DNA from: Paenibacillus sp. LHD-117
GTDB taxonomy: Bacteria > Bacillota > Bacilli > Paenibacillales > Paenibacillaceae
Assembly: GCF_030929555.1 (NCBI RefSeq)
Contig: NZ_JAVFVT010000025.1
Coordinates: 1 to 64,000 of the forward strand
DNA length: 64,000 bases
Direction of reading: 5' to 3'
Positions 25,289 through 33,659 of the stretch are shown piece after piece. The translations under genes and the position numbers were made by a program. Under the pieces are notes generated by a model. That model saw nothing but the letters and a program-made list of their open reading frames with translations. It searched no databases and had not been told where the DNA came from. Position 1 is the stretch's first letter. Each line of letters begins with the position of its first letter.

Positions 25289-26470
25289 TTAGACGGATTT
25301 GATCGCGTTAGCGGCCGTGCAGAATTGGTTCAGCGCCTTCTCCAGCACGAATCTCGGACAAGCGAGATTGATCCGCAGCCAGCCTTCGCCTTCCGATCCG
25401 AAGACGGAGCCTTCGCTGAAGGCGACTTTCGCTTGTTTGAACATCAAATCTTTGATCCCGTTCTTGTCGAGTCCGAACGCCCGGCAATCCACCCAAAGCA
25501 GGTACGTGCCGTCCGGTTTCATCGGTTGCGCTTGCGGCAAATGCTCACCCAAATAATCAAGCGCGTACGCGAGATTGCCCTCGACGTAAGCGAACATGTC
25601 CCGTAGCCACTCCTCGCTTTCGTTATAAGCGGCCACGACCGCGTCTTGGGCGAAGTGGCTCGCCATATGCAGGCTGAGCGTGTGGATCCGCTTGTCCATG
25701 CGGGCTTTCAGGACCGGGTTGGAAATGACGATGAACGAAGTATGAAGTCCGGGCAAATTAAACGTCTTGGTTACGGACAGCGTCGTGATCGTAATGTCCG
25801 CGATTTCGGGCGACAGCGACGCGAAGGGCGTGTGGACATGCCCCGGGAAGGTCAGGTCGCAATGGATTTCGTCGGAAACGACGGTTACGCCGTAGCGAAT
25901 GCATAGCTCGCCGAGGCGTTGCAGCTCTTCTCGTTCCCAAACGCGGCCGCCCGGATTATGCGGGCTGCATAGCAGCAGCAGCTTTGCCCCGCCTTGGAAT
26001 AACGATTCCAAGTGGTCGTAATCCATTTCGTAACGGCCGTTCCGCTGGATAAGCGGGTTTTTGGCGACCTGGCGGTCGTTGCTTTGGATGACGTCGTAGA
26101 AAGGATAATATACGGGCGATTGCAGCACGACCTGCGAACCCGGCTCGCTGAAAAGCTCCACGGATAGGCTGAGCGATGTCACAACGCTAGGCACGTCGCC
26201 GATCCAAGTCGGTTGAATCTCCCAGCCGTGGCGGCGCTTAAACCAATTTACGATAGAATCGGTGTACTCGTTTGTCCGGATCGCATAGCCGTACGCGCCG
26301 ATCTCCGCCCGCTTCTTCAGCACCTCTTGCACGGCGGGAGGACTTGGAAAGTCCATATCCGCTACCCAAAGAGGCAAAATGTCATTGCTGCCGAACAGCT
26401 GCTCGGACTGGTCCCACTTGTAGGATCTTGTATTCCTGCGGTCAATCAATTGATCAAAATTCGCGGTCAT
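25289..26470 (-). CDS. patB: PatB/MalY-type PLP-dependent C-S lyase (cystathionine beta-lyase-like aminotransferase)
   Basis: A 393-residue fold-type I PLP enzyme. The Schiff-base lysine is K235 in SVTKTFNLPGLHTSF. The pyridine-N aspartate is D200 in VVSDEIHCDLTF, and LCSPHNPGGRVW and the C-terminal RINLACPRF arginine are conserved. PatB enzymes cleave cystathionine or cysteine conjugates to a thiol, pyruvate and ammonia. ATG 26470 (GAGGTGA upstream) is preferred over an in-frame GTG three codons earlier. It is followed by the yjbR-like gene. Confidence 0.88.
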   Translation of the reverse strand: MTANFDQLIDRRNTRSYKWDQSEQLFGSNDILPLWVADMDFPSPPAVQEVLKKRAEIGAYGYAIRTNEYTDSIVNWFKRRHGWEIQPTWIGDVPSVVTSLSLSVELFSEPGSQVVLQSPVYYPFYDVIQSNDRQVAKNPLIQRNGRYEMDYDHLESLFQGGAKLLLLCSPHNPGGRVWEREELQRLGELCIRYGVTVVSDEIHCDLTFPGHVHTPFASLSPEIADITITTLSVTKTFNLPGLHTSFIVISNPVLKARMDKRIHTLSLHMASHFAQDAVVAAYNESEEWLRDMFAYVEGNLAYALDYLGEHLPQAQPMKPDGTYLLWVDCRAFGLDKNGIKDLMFKQAKVAFSEGSVFGSEGEGWLRINLACPRFVLEKALNQFCTAANAIKSV

Positions 26471-26531
26471 GTTTTTCACCTCGTCAGTAGCTTATAAGAG
26501 CATTCGATCATCCGGGCTTAAATTCTCGGAA

Positions 26532-26571
26532 TGAAACGCGTCGCGCCGCCAAAGGACGGCGACACCCGTTT
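26532..26571 (-). promoter_or_regulatory. Long leader hairpin upstream of patB
   Basis: On the minus strand GAAACGGGTGTCGCC pairs, with small mismatches, with GGCGCGACGCGTTTC around a TTT-containing loop. It begins about 10 nt after the predicted start site and is not followed by a T-run. It may be an RNA 5' stabiliser or a protein-binding site. Confidence 0.45.
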
Positions 26572-26586
26572 CACCTTGTGTCCTAT

Positions 26587-26615
26587 ATATTACCGATTCC
26601 CTCTCTATGAAGCAA
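26587..26615 (-). promoter_or_regulatory. Promoter of patB
   Basis: On the minus strand, -35 TTGCTT (26610-26615) and -10 TAATAT (26587-26592) are 17 bp apart, giving a leader of about 110 nt that starts just before the long hairpin. Confidence 0.5.
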
Positions 26616-26696
26616 CCTATTGTCGATCGATCGCGGCGCGCTTGATATCTGCCCCGATTGATAGTCCACTAGCGGCTGGCGTTCGGTCAGAACGAA

Positions 26697-26732
26697 TAAA
26701 AGGCCATGTCCGATCGGAATCGGGCATGGCCG
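26697..26732 (-). terminator. Terminator of the glucuronate/larA operon
   Basis: On the minus strand GGCCATGCCCGAT pairs with ATCGGaCATGGCC (one mismatch), followed by TTTTATT. It ends the seven-gene operon just after the uronate isomerase stop. Confidence 0.85.
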
Positions 26733-26743
26733 TGTCAGTTCCG

Positions 26744-27994
26744 CTATGCTTCGCGACCGAGGAAACGCCAGAAGTTGCGGTGGTACATATCTTCCAGGTC
26801 GCGTTTGATTTCGTCGTCCGTCACTCGCCAGCCGCTTTCGAGCAGCTTGACGTATTTGTCCGCGAGCGCTTCGCCGAGAATTTTGCGGGAATACTCCCAC
26901 TTGTAAATCAGCTGCTCGAATACGCGGCAATCGGAATGAATCGGGATCATCGACGTACCGAGCAATTCGATGCGGAAACGCGTCATCTCTTCCACGATCG
27001 AATCGGTATTGAGGAACCACCAGCATCCGAAAATCATCAGATTTCGGAATTTGCGCGCCAGGACGGCAAGCTCATGCTGATTCTCTCTCGCGAGCATCGT
27101 TACGATAAACTTCTGCTCCGGATACTTCCGGCAAAGGGCTTCCAGGGCCGAAACGTCCGACTTCATGCTCATGTCGCCCGCGAGCCGGAGCGACGGATTG
27201 GACGCGCGGCGCACGCCGATCATCAGCGCGAACGGAATGCCTTGCTCCTGGCAGACCGGAATCATCACTTCGTCGATCATCGCGCTGCGGTGATGCTCCG
27301 CCGGATAAGCGAAGTCGCCCGGCATCGATACGGCGAGATACAGGGCATCCATGCGTACGATCCATTCCTTGAGGAATCGGCGCACTTCCGCCTTGGTCGC
27401 TTCCGTCCACGTTTCTTCGACGTCGTAGCCTTGCTTATTCAACTCGAGGGCCGCGAACGGCCAGTTGTTCAGCAAGGAGTCGACGCGCAGCGCGGCGTAG
27501 AATCGAGGATCCTTTTTCCCTTCGCCGGCGAGCCATACGGGACGTTCCAAAGGATCGAACGGATCATTAGTCATGACGATTCGGTCTACGCGGGCAATCT
27601 CCATGACGGCATTGACCTGCTCGCTAACGCTGCGTTTGGCGAATGCTTCCCTGTATTCGTCGAGGTTTCTGGAGGAAACGTCGACGCCAAGGCGGTTCAG
27701 CATCGTAATGAACCCGCTGGCCGCCTCGCTGACTGGCGAATGGTCGACGAACAGTCTTTGCCAAATCAAGTCGGCCTGCTCTTTCTTCGAGAGCGACCAG
27801 AATTCGTCGTACGGCTGATCCGTCCGGCGGAACGACTCCGAAACCAGGTAATGGTACACGAGCAGCTCGTCCACGCCCCATAACAGCAGCGATCCGAATT
27901 CCGGCGCGTACAAGTGCGTATGCATATCGGTAACGGGCAGCGTGTTCGCGAGCTTAACCGTTCTCTCCCTCAGTTGCTGTACTTCTTCGTTCAT
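26744..27994 (-). CDS. uxaC: Uronate isomerase, short Bh0493-like type
   Basis: A 416-residue amidohydrolase-superfamily protein resembling the atypical uronate isomerase Bh0493 of Bacillus halodurans along its whole length. Shared blocks are PVTDMHTHL (metal ligands H25, H27), KEQADLIW, MTNDPFD, ENQHELAVLARKF, LMIFGCWWF, EQLIYKW and the terminal RNFWRF. The reaction is D-glucuronate <-> D-fructuronate (or galacturonate <-> tagaturonate). It is the last gene of the operon, 15 bp after larC, with a strong SD (GGGAGG). It supplies fructuronate to the SDR at the start of the operon in the route proposed here. Confidence 0.88.
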   Translation of the reverse strand: MNEEVQQLRERTVKLANTLPVTDMHTHLYAPEFGSLLLWGVDELLVYHYLVSESFRRTDQPYDEFWSLSKKEQADLIWQRLFVDHSPVSEAASGFITMLNRLGVDVSSRNLDEYREAFAKRSVSEQVNAVMEIARVDRIVMTNDPFDPLERPVWLAGEGKKDPRFYAALRVDSLLNNWPFAALELNKQGYDVEETWTEATKAEVRRFLKEWIVRMDALYLAVSMPGDFAYPAEHHRSAMIDEVMIPVCQEQGIPFALMIGVRRASNPSLRLAGDMSMKSDVSALEALCRKYPEQKFIVTMLARENQHELAVLARKFRNLMIFGCWWFLNTDSIVEEMTRFRIELLGTSMIPIHSDCRVFEQLIYKWEYSRKILGEALADKYVKLLESGWRVTDDEIKRDLEDMYHRNFWRFLGREA

Positions 27995-28009
27995 CGGCTC
28001 TTTCCTCCC

Positions 28010-29362
28010 CTATTGCCGCGTGCGGTCAGAAGACAGCAAACGGTACACCTCTTGGTAAACTTCTTCCAGCGCAACGCCGAATTGACGCGCGGCTTCGGCC
28101 GCATCCTCGTATTCCGGCGCCGACTTCACAAGCTTCTCTCCCTCAAAAGCCTGCTTCACCCGAACGTTCCCGTAACGGGTGTTCACGTCGATCCAGCTCC
28201 GACTCAGTATTCGTCTGTCCGCCGAATAGCTCCTCACCCCGAACGTCGACGTTTCCCGCAGCAAAATATCCTCGCAGCGGACTTTGTCCTTCGGCTGGCA
28301 AAGCACGGTCAGCAGCACGCCCGGACGGTTCTTCTTCATGAACACGGGCGTGTAATAAACATCCAGCGCTCCGGCCGCGAATAAGCGATCCATCGTATAG
28401 CCGAGCCGCTCGCCCGTCATGTCGTCGACCTGCGTCTCAAGAACGGCGATCGTCTCGTCGCTGGCCGACTGGGACTCGCGGTACAAGACGGCGCGAATGA
28501 CGTTCGGATGATCAAAATCTTTGGTGCCCGCGCCGTAGCCGATCCGTTCGATGACACCTCCCGGCGTCGAACCGAACGAAGCAGCCAGCGCCTTCGCGAT
28601 GCCCGCGCCCGTCGGCGTCGTAAGCTCACCCTGCGCGGTAAACGCGGACAACGGCACGCCGGTCAGAATCTCCGCTGTCGCGGGAGCCGGAATCGGATAC
28701 ACGCCATGCGCGATTCTTATTCTTCCGTGTCCAACGGGAACGGGCGACACGATGATTTCCCCGATATCAAGGCTCTCGAGCGCCAGGCAAACCCCGATGA
28801 TGTCCAAAATCGAATCCATCGCGCCAACTTCGTGGAAGTGAACCTCGGCGGGATCCATGCCATGGATTTTCCCTTCGGCCGCGGCAATGACTTCGAAAAT
28901 CGCGATGCTTCGCGCCTTCACCCGTTCGGGCATGCTCGAACTTCGGATCATCGCCATGATGTCCGTCGCTTTGCGATGCTCATGGTCATGGTGGTGGCCG
29001 TGATCGTGGCTGTGCGCGTGCGCATGGCCATGTGAAGGCGCATGGTCGTGATCGTGATCATGGCTATGGCTGTGCGTATGCGAATGGCCGTGATCGTGAT
29101 CATGGCTATGGCTGTGCGTGTGCGAATGGCCGTGATCATGTTCATGGTTATGGCTGTGCGCATGCTCCGCAAACTTAAGGTCCAGCCATTTGGCCGTAAT
29201 GCCTTTACGATTAACCGGGATGAACGCCATGGTGAAATCGTCGATCGGCAGCTTGCGCAAATGCGACTCGATATAGGTCGGGTCGGCGCCCAAGTCGACC
29301 AAAGCGGATAATGTCATATCGCCCGCAATACCCGATATGCAGTCCAGATATAATGTTCTCAT
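28010..29362 (-). CDS. larC: LarC: nickel pincer cofactor cyclometallase
   Basis: A 450-residue single-frame LarC, the CTP-dependent enzyme that inserts Ni into the pyridinium-3,5-bisthiocarboxylate mononucleotide. The N-terminus MRTLYLDCISGIAGDMTLSALVDLG and the core PAEVHFHEVGAMDSILDIIG are conserved. Residues about 67-129 are an enormous His-rich stretch (32 His in 63 residues), probably a nickel store. The C-terminal part (ETQVDDMTGERLGYTMDRLF) is fused in frame, unlike the Lactobacillus larC1/larC2 frameshift arrangement. The start overlaps the larB stop (ATGA). Confidence 0.95.
   Translation of the reverse strand: MRTLYLDCISGIAGDMTLSALVDLGADPTYIESHLRKLPIDDFTMAFIPVNRKGITAKWLDLKFAEHAHSHNHEHDHGHSHTHSHSHDHDHGHSHTHSHSHDHDHDHAPSHGHAHAHSHDHGHHHDHEHRKATDIMAMIRSSSMPERVKARSIAIFEVIAAAEGKIHGMDPAEVHFHEVGAMDSILDIIGVCLALESLDIGEIIVSPVPVGHGRIRIAHGVYPIPAPATAEILTGVPLSAFTAQGELTTPTGAGIAKALAASFGSTPGGVIERIGYGAGTKDFDHPNVIRAVLYRESQSASDETIAVLETQVDDMTGERLGYTMDRLFAAGALDVYYTPVFMKKNRPGVLLTVLCQPKDKVRCEDILLRETSTFGVRSYSADRRILSRSWIDVNTRYGNVRVKQAFEGEKLVKSAPEYEDAAEAARQFGVALEEVYQEVYRLLSSDRTRQ
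29041..29142. repeat. 42-bp tandem repeat encoding the LarC His-rich tract
   Basis: Two adjacent 42-bp copies (29059-29100 and 29101-29142) differ at a few bases and are preceded by a partial copy (29041-29058). Each encodes a 14-residue block of alternating His with Asp, Gly, Ser or Thr. The tract probably grows and shrinks by slippage. Confidence 0.85.
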
Positions 29363-30042
29363 TGCCCTCTAGCCTCCGCTACCAGCTGCAAAATGACGGC
29401 TGCCTGATACGCCGCGCCGAAGCCGTTGTCGATGTTGACAACCGTCACGCCGGACGCGCACGACGTCAGCATCGCAAGCATGGTCGTGATGCCTTGCAAA
29501 TTGGCGCCGTAACCGACCGAGGTCGGAACGGCAATAACAGGCCGCCGCACAAGTCCGCCTACTACACTGGCTAGCGCGCCTTCCATGCCGGCTACCGCGA
29601 TGACGACCGACGCTTCACGGATCCGGTCCTTCTGCGCGAGCAGGCGATGCAGTCCGGCTACGCCGACGTCATAAATTCGGTCGACGCGGCAGCCCATCCA
29701 CTCCGCGGTTCCGGCCGCTTCTTCGGCTACCGGAATGTCCGATGTTCCGCCGGTCAGCACCGCAACGGTTCCCGGCAGCTTTCTAGGCTCCCCGTCCAGC
29801 CGGACGAGCTTCGAGACTGGATCGTACGCGGCGTTCGGGAACTTCGCGACGATCCGTTCGGCCATCTCCGTCGATGCCCTCGTCACCAGCGCCCGGCCAT
29901 GAAGCTGAGCGATGCGGCCGAAGATCGCCTCCGCCTGCTCCCGCGTTTTGCCAAGTCCAAAAATGACCTCGGGAAAGCCGGTCCGCTCCTCCCGGTCGAC
30001 GTCCAGCTTGCAAAATTCCATTTCCTCGTAACCGGACATCAT
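29359..30042 (-). CDS. larB: LarB: nickel pincer cofactor biosynthesis carboxylase/hydrolase
   Basis: A 227-residue LarB that carboxylates the pyridinium ring of nicotinic acid adenine dinucleotide and hydrolyses the phosphoanhydride. The PurE-like C-terminal domain is clear: VAVLTGGTSDIPVAEEAAGTAEWMG, VYDVGVAGLHRLL, and the VIAVAGMEGALASVVGGLVRRPVIAVPTSVGYG segment. Length is close to other LarB proteins. It overlaps larE upstream and larC downstream by 4 bp each, so all three are translationally coupled. Confidence 0.95.
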   Translation of the reverse strand: MMSGYEEMEFCKLDVDREERTGFPEVIFGLGKTREQAEAIFGRIAQLHGRALVTRASTEMAERIVAKFPNAAYDPVSKLVRLDGEPRKLPGTVAVLTGGTSDIPVAEEAAGTAEWMGCRVDRIYDVGVAGLHRLLAQKDRIREASVVIAVAGMEGALASVVGGLVRRPVIAVPTSVGYGANLQGITTMLAMLTSCASGVTVVNIDNGFGAAYQAAVILQLVAEARGQ

Positions 30043-30854
30043 ACGACGCCTCCCAGCTTGAGTGCTTTGTTCATGCTGCCGCTTTTGTAGCCGCCCATGT
30101 CCATCGAGACGTACAGGAAACCAAGCCGTTTAAGCTCGGAGGAGATAACCGCCGAATGACCGACAAGATCAGCCATCGCTCCCGGCTCCACTTCGATCCG
30201 GGCGAGCTCGCCATGCGTCCTTACGCGGACCTGCCGAATGCCGAGCGACCTGATGAAACGTTCCGCCGCACCGACGCGATTCAGCTTCTCGATCGTAATT
30301 TCTTCACCGTAAGCGATACGGGAGGACAAACAAGCGAAAGAAGGTTTGTCCCATGTCGACAGCTCCGCGCGCATGGATAGCTCGCGGATTTCTTCCTTCA
30401 TTAGGCCGGCTTCCTGCAGCGGTCCCCGGACGCCTTTCTCCTTTGCCGCCTGAACGCCAGGGCGATGCTCGTTCATATCGTCGGCGATCAAGCCGTAGAC
30501 GATGTGACGGTACGTCCCATTCTGGACGAATGGCTCCAGGTGCTGGAACAAGCTTTGTTTGCAAAAATAACACCGGTTGCCGTTGTTCTCCTTATATCCC
30601 GGGATGTCGAGCTCCGAAGTCTCGATGACGACATGACGCGTGCCAAGCTCATGTGCAAGGGTCTTTGCCGCTTCCAGCTCCTCCGTTGGATAGGTTTCCG
30701 AATCGGCGGTCACCGCCAGCACTTTATCCTTGCCTAACGTTTCCAGCGCCGCATAAAGGAGGTACGTGCTGTCCACGCCTCCCGAGAAGGCGACGACAAC
30801 GGAGCCCATTTCGCGCAGTATCTCTTGAAGTCTCTCTACCTTTTCCTGAGCCAT
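30039..30854 (-). CDS. larE: LarE: ATP-dependent sulfur insertase for the nickel pincer cofactor
   Basis: A 271-residue PP-loop enzyme with SGGVDSTYLL (about 24-33) for AMP activation. It thiolates the two carboxylates of the cofactor precursor. Three cysteines stand out: C95 and C98 (NRCYFCKQSLF) and C175 (PSFACLSSRI). Lactobacillus LarE sacrifices the single Cys at the last site; LarE proteins with all three are described as [4Fe-4S] sulfur transferases, so this one probably belongs to the catalytic cluster type. The start follows GGAGG and the gene lies 28 bp after the gluconokinase. Confidence 0.94.
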   Translation of the reverse strand: MAQEKVERLQEILREMGSVVVAFSGGVDSTYLLYAALETLGKDKVLAVTADSETYPTEELEAAKTLAHELGTRHVVIETSELDIPGYKENNGNRCYFCKQSLFQHLEPFVQNGTYRHIVYGLIADDMNEHRPGVQAAKEKGVRGPLQEAGLMKEEIRELSMRAELSTWDKPSFACLSSRIAYGEEITIEKLNRVGAAERFIRSLGIRQVRVRTHGELARIEVEPGAMADLVGHSAVISSELKRLGFLYVSMDMGGYKSGSMNKALKLGGVV

Positions 30855-30882
30855 AACGCCCCTCCTTCGTTGTTCTGCTCCG

Positions 30883-32385
30883 CTATATAGGCAAACGATC
30901 CATCTCGTGCATGGACGGCTTCAAAGCCTGATATAGATTCAAATAAAACGGTAGCAGCTCGCGGTACACGCCATGCGTTACCATGTCCGGCTCGTAGGAG
31001 ACGCCGTTCCCGGCGTTCCAGCGCAGCAGCGGCCCCTTGCCGTCTTCCATCGCGTAAAGTCCGAGCTGGGCCGCGCCGAGGCCGGAACTCTCGACGGATT
31101 CCGGAATCGTTACCGGCACGCCCAGAATGTCGGCCAGCATCTGGCACCAGATCGCCGAGCGGGCAAACCCGCCCGATGCGCGGATCTCCTTGATTTCGTT
31201 GCCGCATTGCTTCATGAGCGACACGATCGCGGCGATCTGGTACATGATGCCCTCCATCGCCGCGCGGAGCATATGTTTCTCCGAATGCGCCAACGTCAGG
31301 CCGAACATGACGCCCTTCGCCTTGCCGTCCCAGAAAGGCGCGCGTTCGCCCGCCAGCAAGGGCAAGAAGAACAGGCCGTTCGAGCCCGCCGGCACTTCTG
31401 CCGCGAGCGGAATCACGTCTTCCATCGCTTTCCCCGGGAACAGCCGCTCCGCCGTCCACTGGGCGACGATCGCACCGTTGTTGGAGGCGCCGCCGATGAT
31501 CCAATGATCGTCTGCAAGCGCATAGCAGAACAGGCGGCCTTCCGGCTCCAGCAGCGTCCCTTTCACGGCGGTCCGCACGGCGCTGCTCGTCCCGATCGTC
31601 ACGGCCGCGACGCCGGGCTCAATCGCTCCGATGCCCAGGTTGGCCAGGACGCCGTCTTGTCCGCCGAGCACGAACGTCGTATCCGCTGAGAGCCCCATCC
31701 GGTCGGCGTATGCCGGCTTCAAGCCCTGGATGCGGCCCGTCGAAGGCATCAGCTCCGGCAGCTGCTCGCGGCGTATGCCGGCGATCGCCAGATTTTGCGG
31801 ATCCCAGTCCAGCGTTTCCACGTTAAACAGCCCCGTCGCGCTCGCCATGGAGTAATCCGTCACGAATCGGCCGAACAGCTTGTAAAACACGTATTCCTTG
31901 ATCCCGATCACATGGCTTGCCGCCGCCATCAGTTCCGGACGGTTTTCTCTCATCCAAATGAGCTTGACGAGCGGCGACATCGGATGGATCGGCGTCCCCG
32001 AGCGCAAGTACGCGCCAAGCCCCGTTCCGTCCTCGTTCAGCATCCCGGCCTGCGAGGCGCTACGCAAATCCGCCCACGTAATGACCGGCGTCAGCGCGCC
32101 GCCGCCTTCGTCCATCAGGATTACGCTATGGTTGGCGGAGCTGAAGCTTGCGCAGAGGATGTCTTCCGCGCTCCAGCCGCCTTTCTTCATCAGTTGCGAG
32201 ACGCATTCGACGACGGCTTCCGTCATTTGCTCCGGATCCTGCTCCGCGTGGCCGGGCTGCGGCGTATGGAGCGGATATCCGATGGAATGGGTGCCGAGAA
32301 TCCGGCCGTTCTGGTCGACCGCCAGCGTCTTGGTACTCGTCGTTCCGATATCGATGCTGATGATCAGCTTGGATGCAACCTTCAT
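30883..32385 (-). CDS. gntK: Gluconokinase (FGGY family)
   Basis: A 500-residue FGGY carbohydrate kinase. It has the phosphate-1 motif IISIDIGTTSTKTLAVDQNG, catalytic-region Asp in ITWADLRS, ATP-side GGQDGVLANLGIGAIEPGVAAVTIGTSSA, and a C-terminal RASGGFARSAIWCQMLADILGVPV. Among FGGY kinases the length and pattern fit gluconokinase best; xylulokinase is the alternative. The start ATG 32385 overlaps the larA stop (ATGA), so the in-frame extension upstream is ignored. It would phosphorylate D-gluconate made by the LarA homolog, giving 6-phosphogluconate. Confidence 0.88.
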   Translation of the reverse strand: MKVASKLIISIDIGTTSTKTLAVDQNGRILGTHSIGYPLHTPQPGHAEQDPEQMTEAVVECVSQLMKKGGWSAEDILCASFSSANHSVILMDEGGGALTPVITWADLRSASQAGMLNEDGTGLGAYLRSGTPIHPMSPLVKLIWMRENRPELMAAASHVIGIKEYVFYKLFGRFVTDYSMASATGLFNVETLDWDPQNLAIAGIRREQLPELMPSTGRIQGLKPAYADRMGLSADTTFVLGGQDGVLANLGIGAIEPGVAAVTIGTSSAVRTAVKGTLLEPEGRLFCYALADDHWIIGGASNNGAIVAQWTAERLFPGKAMEDVIPLAAEVPAGSNGLFFLPLLAGERAPFWDGKAKGVMFGLTLAHSEKHMLRAAMEGIMYQIAAIVSLMKQCGNEIKEIRASGGFARSAIWCQMLADILGVPVTIPESVESSGLGAAQLGLYAMEDGKGPLLRWNAGNGVSYEPDMVTHGVYRELLPFYLNLYQALKPSMHEMDRLPI

Positions 32386-33659
32386 TTGGCCAAAAATCCT
32401 TCCTCGTCGAATTGCCACTGGAACGGTCCTTCAAGCACCTCGATATCCGGATGCTTCTTCGCTTCCTCGAGCAGCGTCTCCGAAATTTCGATCTCCCCGA
32501 GATGCAGCGTATCCCGGATGCGGGCGAGCCGTACCGTCGCGTAGTCCAAAATATTGCTAGTCTTAATGCCGGCTTTGATCGCGTCCTTGTCGTTCGCGAG
32601 CGTCGTCGCTTGTTTGGTCGGGGCGCATACCGTCGACGTCAAGCCGTTCGCGTACGTGCCCGGCCAATCCGTTTTGCCGACGAGTCGACTCGTCGTAAAG
32701 TCGGCCGTGCCGACGCCGTTCGCGTTGCCCTTGGATTCCTTCGTGAGATCCAGCACGACGATCTTGTTCACTTCAGGGCCGCCGGAAGCGTATGGCGTCG
32801 GATATCGGCCCGTAATGTTCGGATCCATGCCGTCGCCGCTGATGTTTTTGCCGATGTAATCGACGACGAGCACATCGAAGCTGTCGAACAGAAACTTCGG
32901 AAGCCGCGACTTCGCCTCGACGAGCAATTCGCGTTCCCGCTCTTCCATTGTATCCGTGCCAAGCACTTCAACGCGGCAAATCTGGTCGTACGCGTTCTCC
33001 ACGACCGCGACGCCGAAGGCGATCGGCAGTTTGTCGATCATGATGCGCGCCATCGCAGGAACATTCTCCGCCATGTATTTGAACCCGAGCTGATGGCAAG
33101 CTTCCGCGCCCTTTTGCTTGCCTAGGCCGATCGCGATCATTTTGAACAGTCCGCTCTCGATTGGTCCGCGGAATGCGGTATGCGGCTTGATGCGGTTGAT
33201 GACGACGATGGCATCGGCTTCCTCCGCCGATATCTTGTCGCAGTAGACAGGCAGGCCGTTCGGCAGCTTGTCGAGCTCGACCACTTCCATCGAAGAACGG
33301 ACGGGACAGCCCATCGTCTTCTCGTCGATGCCAAGATGGGCGAGCACTGCCGCCTGCCCTTCGTCCGTGGCGCCGCCGTGGCTGCCCATGCAAGGCACGA
33401 TAAACGGCTCGCAGCCCTGGAGCTTCAGCTCGTCCACGACCGCCTTGGTCAGCTCGTCGATGCGCGAGATGCCTCGGCTGCCGACGGCTAACGCCACCTT
33501 CGCCCCCGGCGCGAGCGCTTGCAGCTGCGGACTGGCTTTCAGACCGTTCTTGAGCTCCGCGATCGGATCATCCAGCACCGTACCGTCGAAACGCTGGCGG
33601 ATCCGGTACATGCTCGGAATCGGTGTTTGTTCAACGAGACGCGTCAGCAGTTCGCTCAT
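32382..33659 (-). CDS. LarA-family nickel-dependent 2-hydroxyacid racemase/epimerase (proposed D-gluconate/D-mannonate 2-epimerase)
   Basis: A 425-residue LarA homolog. The residues that matter in L. plantarum LarA (His108, His174, Lys184, His200) have clear equivalents: H94 (MGSHGG), H160 (IKPHTAFRG), K173 (GLFKMIAIG) and H189 (EACHQLGF). The spacing is 66, 13 and 16, against 66, 10 and 16. These provide the two catalytic bases, the cofactor-attaching lysine and a Ni ligand. Larger LarA homologs are known to act on substrates other than lactate, including gluconate. Its position between a mannonate-type SDR and gluconokinase, coupled to both by 4-bp overlaps, argues for gluconate C2 epimerisation. 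The substrate is inferred from context. Confidence 0.85.
   Translation of the reverse strand: MSELLTRLVEQTPIPSMYRIRQRFDGTVLDDPIAELKNGLKASPQLQALAPGAKVALAVGSRGISRIDELTKAVVDELKLQGCEPFIVPCMGSHGGATDEGQAAVLAHLGIDEKTMGCPVRSSMEVVELDKLPNGLPVYCDKISAEEADAIVVINRIKPHTAFRGPIESGLFKMIAIGLGKQKGAEACHQLGFKYMAENVPAMARIMIDKLPIAFGVAVVENAYDQICRVEVLGTDTMEERERELLVEAKSRLPKFLFDSFDVLVVDYIGKNISGDGMDPNITGRYPTPYASGGPEVNKIVVLDLTKESKGNANGVGTADFTTSRLVGKTDWPGTYANGLTSTVCAPTKQATTLANDKDAIKAGIKTSNILDYATVRLARIRDTLHLGEIEISETLLEEAKKHPDIEVLEGPFQWQFDEEGFLAK

Noticed and set aside
26470..26600. T-box or S-box riboswitch before patB
   Set aside because: The hairpin lacks the T-box sequence, a specifier loop and a terminator T-run, and no S-box core was found.
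28010..29362. Programmed frameshift in larC
   Set aside because: The two halves known as larC1 and larC2 in Lactobacillus are joined in one uninterrupted frame here.
32382..33659. Simple lactate racemase operon
   Set aside because: No lactate permease or lactate dehydrogenase is linked, and the flanking genes all act on sugar acids.
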